Source of the DNA: JAKFEW01 sp036675505
GTDB taxonomy: Bacteria; Cyanobacteriota; Sericytochromatia; S15B-MN24; JAQBPE01
DNA: 56,704 nt
Direction of reading: 5' to 3'
Assembly (NCBI GenBank): GCA_036675505.1
Contig: JAKFEW010000082.1
Location: 1-56,704, forward strand
The notes beneath the pieces are model-generated. The model ran no database searches. It saw nothing but the letters and a program-made list of their open reading frames with translations, and was not told the DNA's origin. A program made the position numbers and the translations under genes. Numbering within the stretch: position 1 is the first letter of the stretch; the number at the start of each line of letters is the position of its first letter. Below are positions 16,679 to 24,400 of this stretch, in pieces.

Positions 16679-17596
16679 ATGAGCATCATGCGGAAGACGT
16701 TCCTGACCCTGGCGGACAACAACTCCGTCTACAAGTTCATCGTCGGGAACTCGTACACCCGTGCGATGACGCGCCGCTTCGTCGCCGGCGAGAGGCTCGA
16801 CGAGGCGCTCGCGGCCATGCAGGTCCTCAACCAGGACGGCATCAAGGGCTCGCTCGACCTGCTCGGCGAGAACGTCCACTCCGAGGCCGAGGCCCGCGCC
16901 GCCGGCCAGGAGTACGAGGAGATCCTCGACCGCATCCAGGCGGCGGGCCTCGACACGAACGTCAGCCTCAAGCTCACGCAGATGGGCCTCGACCTCGACG
17001 AAGACCTCTGCTACGACGTCACCGCCGCCGTGATCCGCAAGGCGCGCGACTTCGGCAGCTTCGTGCGCCTCGACATGGAAGGCAGCGCCTACACCCAGAA
17101 GACCCTCGACATGTTCAGGCGCCTGCATGCCGAGTTCGGCAAGCACGTGGGCATCGTGCTGCAGGCCTACCTGTACCGCACCAAGGACGACGTCGAGGAC
17201 ATGATCAAGCTCGGCGCGCGCGTCAGGCTCTGCAAGGGCGCCTACCTCGAGCCTGCGGAGGTGGCCTTCCCCGAGAAGGTCGACGTCGACAAGAGCTACG
17301 TCACCTGCATGTACCGCCTGCTCGAGGACGGCTTCTACCCCGGCCTCGCGACCCACGACGAGGCGATCATCGAGGACGCCAAGGACTTCGCCAGGAAGAA
17401 GGGCATCGGCCCCGAGCGCTTCGAGTTCCAGATGCTCTACGGCATCCGGTCGGACATGCAGCGGCAGCTCGTGAAGGACGGCTACAACATGCGCTGCTAC
17501 GTGCCCTTCGGCACGCAGTGGTACCCCTACTTCATGCGCCGGCTCGCCGAGCGGCCGGCCAACGTGTGGTTCATCCTCCACAACGCGGTGAAGTAG
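16679..17596 (+). CDS. putB: Proline dehydrogenase, monofunctional
   Basis: This FAD enzyme (305 aa) oxidises proline to pyrroline-5-carboxylate, feeding electrons to the quinone pool. The TIM-barrel hallmarks are visible: NVSLKLTQMGLDLD, FVRLDMEGSAY, VGIVLQAYLYRTKDD, VRLCKGAYLEP, LATHDEAII and FEFQMLYGIRSDMQRQL, ending with GYNMRCYVPFGTQWYPYFMRRLAERPAN. The length matches stand-alone PutB rather than bifunctional PutA, so a separate P5C dehydrogenase is expected elsewhere. The ATG at 16679 follows CTGGAGG. Confidence 0.95.
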   Translation: MSIMRKTFLTLADNNSVYKFIVGNSYTRAMTRRFVAGERLDEALAAMQVLNQDGIKGSLDLLGENVHSEAEARAAGQEYEEILDRIQAAGLDTNVSLKLTQMGLDLDEDLCYDVTAAVIRKARDFGSFVRLDMEGSAYTQKTLDMFRRLHAEFGKHVGIVLQAYLYRTKDDVEDMIKLGARVRLCKGAYLEPAEVAFPEKVDVDKSYVTCMYRLLEDGFYPGLATHDEAIIEDAKDFARKKGIGPERFEFQMLYGIRSDMQRQLVKDGYNMRCYVPFGTQWYPYFMRRLAERPANVWFILHNAVK

Positions 17597-17630
17597 CGCG
17601 GGGCGCCAGGAGCCAGCAGGGTCCAGGCGC

Positions 17631-17822
17631 TCAGCGCGTCACGGCGCCCGCAAGTCGCATCCGCTGCGCCAGCGCGCGGTGTCCAGCCCGCGCCGCCCGG
17701 TCCGCCGGCGTCAGGCCTTCCTCGTCCGGCCACATCGGGTCCGCCCCGCAGGCGATCAGGCGCTCGACCTCGGCGTCGTCGCCGGCCAGGGCCGCGGCGA
17801 GCAATTCTTCGCTCAGCGTCAT
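17631..17822 (-). CDS. Small ankyrin-repeat-like protein, 63 aa
   Basis: The product MTLSEELLAAALAGDDAEVE... carries about one and a half ankyrin units (AALAGDDAEVERLIACGADPMW and EGLTPADRAARAGHRAL). The AAGGAG just upstream of 17822 decides this start over longer in-frame forms. Single-ankyrin mini-proteins are probably protein-binding modules; the partner is unknown. It follows the M48 protease gene on the same strand with a 38-nt gap. Confidence 0.7.
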   Translation of the reverse strand: MTLSEELLAAALAGDDAEVERLIACGADPMWPDEEGLTPADRAARAGHRALAQRMRLAGAVTR

Positions 17823-17860
17823 AGGAATCTCCTTCGCAGCAACGTTGGTGCGCTGCGATA

Positions 17861-19006
17861 TCATACCCCAGCTGAAGGCGCAGGACGCGGCGAAGGCGAA
17901 GATTCCGGCCCAGCGGCCCCACGCCGCGCGCGGCGCCTGATGTCGCTCCAATCGGCCAGCCCGGGGCGGACCTTGGGCTTCGTCGGGCCCAGTTCATCCG
18001 CTAGTCGGTCGATCTGGGCCAGCCGATCCTCATGGGCCGGGTGGGTCGAGAGGATGGCGGGGATTTCGCTATCGCCTTCCGCCTGCATCCGCCTGAAGAA
18101 CGCGCCCAGCCCCTTCGGATCGAACCCGGCGCCGTGCGCCAGCTTCATGCCCGCGCGGTCGGACTCGAGCTCCTGGTCGCGGCCGAAGGCGAGCCCGATC
18201 AGGTCCTTGCCGTAGGTCGCGGCGACGCCGCCCAGCGTGCCGAGGTCGCCGAAGACCACGCCGATCCCCACCACCAGGCCGAGCTCCTGCATGAGCCGCT
18301 TGGTGGTATGGCGCCGCAGCACGTGCTCGACCTCGTGGCCGAGCACGCCCGCGAGCTCGTCGGGCGAGCTCGCCGCGGCCAGCAGGCCGGTGGTCACCAC
18401 CACCTCGCCGCCGGGGAAGGCGAAGGCGTTCTCGATCGGCATCTCGGCGACGCGGAAGCGGAACGTGTAGGGGTGGGTCGGCGCCTGGGCCACGAGGGCC
18501 TTGCCGAGCGTTTCGACGGTCTCCTTCAGCACCTGGTCATCCGACACCTTGCCCGCGAGGGTCGCATCCGCGAAGATGCGGCCCATCTTCATCTCGGCCG
18601 CCGGCGGCACGAGGTAGGCGAGCCCCGCGACGATCCAGCCGCCCGAGAACCAGAGGCCGCCCAGCGCCGCGATCACCGCCACGAGGCCGATCCATCCCCT
18701 GCCGCGGCGCTTCGCGAGGTGGGCCGCCCGCGCGCGCATCGCTTCCGGCCAGAGCGCCGGCGGAGCCTGGTAGACGGCCTTGTCGACGAAGTATAACCGG
18801 ACGACCTCGTCGCCCGGCGCCACGAGCGTGATCAGCGCGAGGTGGTCATGCTCCCCGCCGAAATCGAGCTGGGCGTGGGTGTACGGGAGATCCCAGCGAC
18901 GGCCGTCGACCAGCGTCAGCTCGGCGCCGGCGCGGTGGAAACGGACCTTGCCCTGCTCCCGCCCGCCGGCGGGAAGCAGGGCCTCGACGGGATAGACGTC
19001 GCTCAT
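17861..19006 (-). CDS. M48-family membrane-associated zinc metalloprotease
   Basis: The 381-aa protein has an N-terminal cytosolic-type beta region, a transmembrane segment (IGLVAVIAALGGLWFSGGWIVAGLAYLV) and a peptidase M48 domain. HEVEHVLRRH supplies the HExxH zinc site, and ELESDRAGMKLAHGAGFDP supplies the third ligand (ExxxD). ENAFAFPGGEVVVTTGLL is the usual M48 active-site strand. BepA/HtpX-like enzymes degrade misfolded envelope proteins; the exact role here is not deducible. The gene starts 14 nt after cysK. ATG 19006 was preferred to GTG 19012; the ribosome site is weak for both. Confidence 0.9.
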   Translation of the reverse strand: MSDVYPVEALLPAGGREQGKVRFHRAGAELTLVDGRRWDLPYTHAQLDFGGEHDHLALITLVAPGDEVVRLYFVDKAVYQAPPALWPEAMRARAAHLAKRRGRGWIGLVAVIAALGGLWFSGGWIVAGLAYLVPPAAEMKMGRIFADATLAGKVSDDQVLKETVETLGKALVAQAPTHPYTFRFRVAEMPIENAFAFPGGEVVVTTGLLAAASSPDELAGVLGHEVEHVLRRHTTKRLMQELGLVVGIGVVFGDLGTLGGVAATYGKDLIGLAFGRDQELESDRAGMKLAHGAGFDPKGLGAFFRRMQAEGDSEIPAILSTHPAHEDRLAQIDRLADELGPTKPKVRPGLADWSDIRRRARRGAAGPESSPSPRPAPSAGV

Positions 19007-19020
19007 GGTCACCGATGGGC

Positions 19021-20004
19021 CTAGAGGGTGGTGTTCTCTTCCTCGAAGAGCCCGGCGAAGAGGGCCGTCGACAGGTAGCGCTCGCCGAAGGACGGGATCA
19101 TCACCACGATCAGCTTGCCCTTGTTCTCCGGGCGGCGGCCGAGCTCGAGCGCGGCGTGGACGGCGGCGCCCGACGAGATGCCCACCATCAGGCCTTCTTC
19201 TCGGGCGAGGCGCCGCGACATCGCGAAGGCCTGGTCCGAGCTCACCTGGACCGTGCCGTCGAGCACGTCGACATGCAGGTTCTCCGGGATGAAGCCGCCG
19301 CCGATGCCCTGGATTTTGTGGGGGCCAGGCTGGCCGCCCGAGATGACGGCCGACTCGCTGGGCTCGACCGCGAAGACCTGCAGGCCCGCCTTGCGGGGCT
19401 TGAGCACCTCGCCGATTGCCGTCACCGTGCCGCCGGTGCCGACGCCGCCGACGAAGATGTCGATCGCGCCATCGGTGTCGTGCCAGATCTCCTCCGCCGT
19501 GGTCTGCTTGTGGATCTCCGGGTTGGCCGGGTTCTTGAACTGCTGGAGCATGTAGGCGTCGGGCGTATTCGCGAGCAGCTCTTCGGCTTTGGCGATCGCC
19601 CCGCGCATGCCCTGCGCGCCCGGCGTCAGCACGAGCTCGGCGCCGTAGATGCGCAAGACCTTGCGGCGCTCGAGGCTCATCGTCTCGGGCATGGTCAGGA
19701 TCAGCTTGTAGCCGCGCGCCGCCGCGACCATCGCGAGCGCGATGCCCGTGTTGCCGCTGGTCGGCTCGATCAGCGTCGTCTCGCCGGGCTTGATCGCGCC
19801 GGCCCGCTCGGCGTCCATGATCATCGCCACGCCGATGCGATCCTTCACGCTGCAGGCGGGGCTGAAGTAGTCCAGCTTCGCGACGACGGTCGCATCGACC
19901 CCTTCCGTCACCCGGTTGAGGCGCACGAGCGGCGTGTGGCCGATCAGCTCGGTGACGTCGGCGGCAATCTTCGGGCGGGTGTGGGGGGTCGTCGTGGTCG
20001 TCAT
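19021..20004 (-). CDS. cysK: Cysteine synthase A (O-acetylserine sulfhydrylase)
   Basis: This PLP enzyme (327 aa) makes cysteine from O-acetylserine and sulfide. The PLP lysine lies in CSVKDRIG (K54), the substrate-binding loop is EPTSGNTG, and the phosphate cradle is GGVGTGGT. The C-terminal MIPSFGERYLSTALF is typical of CysK. TCAGGAGG before the ATG sets the start. It heads a minus-strand unit with the M48 protease and perhaps the ankyrin peptide. Confidence 0.97.
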   Translation of the reverse strand: MTTTTTPHTRPKIAADVTELIGHTPLVRLNRVTEGVDATVVAKLDYFSPACSVKDRIGVAMIMDAERAGAIKPGETTLIEPTSGNTGIALAMVAAARGYKLILTMPETMSLERRKVLRIYGAELVLTPGAQGMRGAIAKAEELLANTPDAYMLQQFKNPANPEIHKQTTAEEIWHDTDGAIDIFVGGVGTGGTVTAIGEVLKPRKAGLQVFAVEPSESAVISGGQPGPHKIQGIGGGFIPENLHVDVLDGTVQVSSDQAFAMSRRLAREEGLMVGISSGAAVHAALELGRRPENKGKLIVVMIPSFGERYLSTALFAGLFEEENTTL

Positions 20005-20123
20005 GAAATCGGGCCTCCTGATCGGGGCAGCGGCGTCGCCTCGAAAGACAGCGGCGGCGCCTGAAGAATTTAGGAACGCCTCATCGTAGACCAGTCAGCC
20101 CGATTCCTCAACAACATCCGCAT

Positions 20124-20888
20124 TCAGCCGGCCGAGGCCGCGCGCAGGCGCATCAGCCAGGCCTCCGCCTCGGCGCGGTTCGGCACCTGGTCCGGCAGCT
20201 TGCCGCGGCCAGGCTCCGCGTCGAGGCGATCGCCGAGGACGTCGAGCTCGCGCAGGAATGGCCGGAAGTCGCGCACCTCCTGGTGGCCCTCCAGCTCGCG
20301 CAGGAGCTGCAGGACCGTGACGCGCTCGTGGAAGCGTGCCAGCGCCGGCAGCTCCGCGCACAGCTGGCCGTGCTCCGCCAGGTGCACGCCGGTGAGCGCC
20401 ACCCGGTAGAGATACAGCAGGTGCCGGCCGTGCTTTTCACGCTGGCCGAGGAAGCACTTGAGCTGGCTGTGGAAGAAGCTGCGGTAGTGGAGGAAGAGTT
20501 GCAGCGACATCATGCGCCGCGCCAGCTCGCGCAGCTCATGCAGCGCCTCGGACTCGAGCACGAGGTTGGGGCTGAAGAGCTGTTCGTAGGCGCTGCCGTT
20601 GTTGAGCTGAAGCAGCCGCACGAACTTGCCGACCTCGTGGCTGATCCACTCGACCTGGCAGGCCCCGATCTGCTCGCGCCACTCGCGGCTGTCCTGGCGC
20701 CCGGTGCGCCCGCCGAGATCCAGCCCTGTCGGCTGGGGGTCGAGGTGGACGCTGCGCAAGTCGACGTACCGCTCGTGGTGCGGGAAGCCATAAAGCATGG
20801 GGCCGCACGCGGTCGCGAACAGCACGCGGTCCGGCTTGCCCGCCACGTGGATGCGGAGCTCGTCGCGCTGAATTTCGGTCAGGGCCAT
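20124..20888 (-). CDS. RlaP-like (DNA polymerase beta superfamily) nucleotidyltransferase
   Basis: This 254-aa protein resembles the RNA-repair-pathway nucleotidyltransferase family (PF10127, COG3541): VLFATACGPMLYGFPHHERYVDLRSV at the N-terminus, then GKFVRLLQLNNGSAYEQLFSPNL and a helical C-terminal half with LKCFLGQREKHGRHLLYLYR. Typical members have GSxxYG and SDxDxRG. Here the first is CGPMLYG and only one of the acidic pair remains (VDLRSV), so catalysis is doubtful. A full AAGGAGGTGA lies just before the ATG at 20888. Upstream on the same strand are a terminator hairpin and a structured RNA, suggesting attenuation. Confidence 0.75.
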   Translation of the reverse strand: MALTEIQRDELRIHVAGKPDRVLFATACGPMLYGFPHHERYVDLRSVHLDPQPTGLDLGGRTGRQDSREWREQIGACQVEWISHEVGKFVRLLQLNNGSAYEQLFSPNLVLESEALHELRELARRMMSLQLFLHYRSFFHSQLKCFLGQREKHGRHLLYLYRVALTGVHLAEHGQLCAELPALARFHERVTVLQLLRELEGHQEVRDFRPFLRELDVLGDRLDAEPGRGKLPDQVPNRAEAEAWLMRLRAASAG

Positions 20889-20923
20889 GGATCTCACCTC
20901 CTTCGGACACGCCCGTGCGGGCG

Positions 20924-20956
20924 CAAAAAAAGCCGCCACCCCGGGAGGGGCGGCGG
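20924..20956 (-). terminator. Intrinsic terminator in the leader of the RlaP-like gene
   Basis: Read on the minus strand, a near-perfect stem (CCGCC-A-CCCC at 20933-20942 against GGGG-C-GGCGG at 20947-20956) closes a four-base loop and is followed by seven U residues (A-run at 20925-20931). It lies 36 nt before the start codon and in the same direction, so it either attenuates the gene or ends a separate small RNA. Confidence 0.8.
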
Positions 20957-21075
20957 TCTGGACGCGTCGGTCGCCGGTGCCGATGCGACGGCACACGGGC
21001 GCCGCGGCTTACCGCGAGCCCCTCCGGGTGCGACTACTCGATGTGGTTGCGATCGGCGACAAGGGCGTCCCTCCG
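20957..21075 (-). ncRNA. Structured leader RNA, orphan riboswitch or small RNA candidate
   Basis: On the minus strand a long-range stem encloses a multi-branch core. GGACGC (21065-21070) pairs with GCGTCC (20960-20965) and, after an internal loop, GTCGCCG (21054-21060) pairs with CGGCGAC (20970-20976). Inside are two perfect hairpins: GTGCCG/CGGCAC (20977-20994) and CGCGG-TAAG-CCGCG (21003-21016). The U-tailed terminator follows immediately. The arrangement of aptamer-like fold, terminator, ribosome site and gene is that of a riboswitch. I could not match it to a known class. Confidence 0.5.
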
Positions 21076-21477
21076 TGCTTCATGCAGCCTAGCAATTCCC
21101 CGGGGTGAAATCAAGAAAAAAAGTCGTAAAGTTTCGTTGCCCGCGCCCCCCGCGGTAGACAAGCCCTGTGACCCATGCTACAGTGTGCGCGAAGATTGGC
21201 TGGTACATTGACCACTAATCTCAGAAGTTTGGTCGCATCATCTATTGAACGCAGCAAACTCGTAGCTTCTTCGTCGCAATTCATCCCAGCAATCATTGCC
21301 GCGACCAATTTTTGGGGCCTCCCCTCGGGGGGGCCCCTTCTTTCTGTGATTATGTATCTCCGGCGGGGGCCGCTGAGCCGAGGGCCCTGATTTGACACAG
21401 CGCCGTCGAAACGTCATATGATGAAGGGTGCCCGCGCTCTCGCCCACGACCAGGGAGCAGCCGGCACGAGGAACATC
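21076..21477. other. Rest of the divergent intergenic region
   Basis: This stretch separates the RlaP-like gene from the giant kinase gene and has a lower GC content than its surroundings. I see no gene in it. Its right part holds a strong hairpin (21314-21337), and the stretch before that, about 21140-21313, could encode a small RNA on the plus strand. Promoters for both genes must lie here, but no convincing -35/-10 pair stands out. Confidence 0.5.
21314..21345 (+). terminator. GC-rich hairpin with short T tail
   Basis: GGGGCC-T-CCCC (21314-21324) pairs with GGGG-G-GGCCCC (21327-21337), followed by TTCTTTCT. It precedes the giant kinase gene by about 130 nt, so it would end a small upstream RNA or attenuate that gene. 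Confidence 0.55.
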
Positions 21478-24400
21478 GTGGAAGACGAGCAGCCCTTCAC
21501 CAGCGCATCCACCGTCTACGAAGCGGGCGGCGAACGCCTCGCGCGGGCACGGGACAGCGCCGGCAAGCCATGCCTCGTCCGCATCCTCGGAAACGGCGCC
21601 GCCACGCTGCGCGAGGAGCTCCGGCTGGCACCCCAGCTCTCGCCCGCCTGGGCCGTCGTGCCCCGGCACATCGTCCACGTCGGGGGTGTGCCCCACCTGG
21701 TCCTCGACGATGCGGCCGGCGTCCCCCTCGCCAGCCTTCTCGGCGAGCCGTTCGCGCCCGAGCGGCTGCTGCGCATCGCCGTCAGCGCCGCAGGCGCCCT
21801 GGCGAGCTTCCATGCGACCGGCCTGGTGCATGGCGACCTCACGCCGGCGCACATGCTCTGCGAGCCGGAAACCGCGGTGGTCCGCCTGATGGGCTTCGGC
21901 GGCGCTTACCGGCCGACGGAAGATGCGCGCGCCGAGCCCTCCGCCGTGCCGTTCACCGGCGCCTTCACGCACATGGCGCCGGAGCAGACCGGGCGGCTCA
22001 ACCGGAGCGTCGACCAGCGGGCCGATCTGTACGCCCTGGGGGTCACGCTCTTCCAGATGGCGACGGGGGTGTTGCCCTGCACCGGCAAAGATCCCATGTC
22101 GTGGATCCACTGCCACGTCGCCGTCCAGCCCCTGGCCCCGACGGCGCTCGCGCCGGGGTTGCCTGAACCGGTCGGCGCGATCATCCTGAAATTGCTCGCC
22201 AAAATGCCCGAAGAGCGCTACCGGACGGCCGCGGGGGTCCAGGCCGATCTGGCGCGGTGCCTCCTCGAGCTCCAGCGCGAGGGCCGGGTCGCTCCTTTCG
22301 CGGTCGGCAGCCAGGACGTTTCGGCGACCTTCCGGCTCCCCGCGAAGCTCTACGGCCGCGACGGGCATCGGCTGGCCCTGATCGCACAATACGAGCGGGT
22401 GCGCACGGAGAACCACGCCGGCCTGGTGCTCGTGAGCGGGGGAGCGGGCACGGGGAAGACCTCGCTGGTCCGCGAGTTGCTCGCGCCCGTGGTGCGGGAC
22501 CGTGGGCTGTTCGCCGAGGGCAAGTTCGAAGCCGTCGCGAAGCGGCGGCCCTTTTCGCCGATCGCGAGCATCGTCGAGGCGCTCATCCGCCAGGTGCTGG
22601 CGCTTGACGAACGGCGCCAGTCCGAGATTCGGCGACGGGCCGCCGAGGCGGTCGGCGACCTGGGCGGGCTGCTCGTCGAACGGTTTCCGGCCGTCGAGCA
22701 CATGCTCGGGCGTCAGCGGCCAGCGCCGCCGCTGCCGCCGCCCGAAGCGCGCTCGCTTTTCCTGGACGTGCTTCAACGGTTCCTGACGGCTTTCGCCGAG
22801 CCCGCCCATCCGGCGGTCATCTTCCTGGATGATCTCCAATGGGCCGATGCCGACGAGATCGCGCTGCTCACGATGGTCAACCGGCAGGCCGGGCCCACCG
22901 GCGTGCTCTGGGTGGGAGGCTATCGTGACGCGGAGCTGGGGCCGGACCACCCCTTGCGGGCCGCGCTGCCCGATGGCGCGGCCTGGACGTTGGCCCTCGC
23001 GGACCTCGCCGAGCCCGACATCGCAGCCCTCGTCGCCGACGCGCTGAGCGTGAGCGCGGCGCAGGCAGCGCCGCTGGCCCAGGCATTGTATGGCCGCAGC
23101 GGCGGGAACCCGCTGGCGGCCCGCCAACTCTTGACGTCGCTGGTCGACGATGGCCTGATCGCGTTCGATTTGGCCACGCGCCGCTGGAGCTGGGGCGCCG
23201 AGGCGCTGACCACGCTCGAGACCGCTGGCGGCTTCGAGGCCCTGATCGCGGGCAAAGTGGCGCGCCTCGCGCCTGCGTCGCGCCGGGTCGCCGAACTCGC
23301 GGCGGTGGTGGGCTCCGCCGGTGACACAGTGGCGCTGTCGGCCATGGCCGGCCGCTCGCCTGACGTGGTGGCAGGCGCGCTGCAGGCCGCGGCGGCGCTG
23401 GGCCTGTTGAGCCGCCAGGGCGACGGCTACCGGTTCGTGCACGACCGCGTCCGGCAAGCCATCTACGCGCCGATCCCCCAGGCGGAGCGAGCGACCTTCC
23501 ACCGGGCGATGGCCCACCACGCGCTGCGCAACGCCCCGCTCGAGGCCGCCGCGGACGACCTGGTGTTCGACTCGGCGACCCACCTGAACCTGGCCGATGC
23601 CGGCAGCGACGCGGCTGCGGTCGGTGATGTCACGGCCGAGCGCCGCCTCGCCGCCGACCTCAACGCGGAGGCTGGCCGCCGGGCCATCGGCGCCGGCGCT
23701 TTCCAGGCCGCCTGGCGGTATTTCGAGGCCGGCCTCGCGGCGTTGCCGCAAACGGCCTGGGAAAGCGATCACGCCACGGCCTTCGGCCTCCACCTGGGCG
23801 GGGCCCGCGCCGCGTGGCTGACCGGCCGCCTGGAGCGCGCGCAGGCGTTGCTCGCGAGCGTCGCGGGGCACGCGCTGGCGCTGACCGAGCGGCTCGCCGT
23901 CGAGACCCTCAGGGTCCAGGTCTCGACGATCCGCGGCGACATGGTCGGGGCCGTCGACGCCGGGCTTGCGGGCCTGGTGGCCGCAGGTATCCACCTCTCG
24001 CCGCACCCGGACGACGAAACGGTCGCGGCCGCAGTCGCGTGCGTGTGGCAGCACCTCGGCGACCGGCCGATCGAGGCGTTGCTGGCGCTGCCGCCGCTCG
24101 AAGACCCGCTCGAGCTCGGCATCCTCGAGCTGATGGCCGCGATGTCGGCGCCCGTCTTGTTCGTGGATCGCAACCTGTACACGGTCTTGCACGCCGAGAT
24201 GACCTGCCGCACCATCGAGAAGGGCCTCTGTGGCCCCACCGCGCTGGCGTTCGTGGTGTTCGGGATGATCATCGGCAGCGCGCTGGGACGTTTCGCGGAA
24301 GGGGAGCGGTTCGGCGCGGTGGCGCTGGCGATCGCCGGCCAGGAGGCCCACCTGGCGAGCCGGGCAGTCGTGTTCATGACCTACGGCAGCATGGTCGGGC

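Noticed and set aside
20957..21075. SAM-I riboswitch, suggested by GGAGGGAC and a nearby CAACCACAT
   Set aside because: The P1 stem, kink-turn and GGCAACC/GCCAAUUCC pattern of SAM-I are missing.
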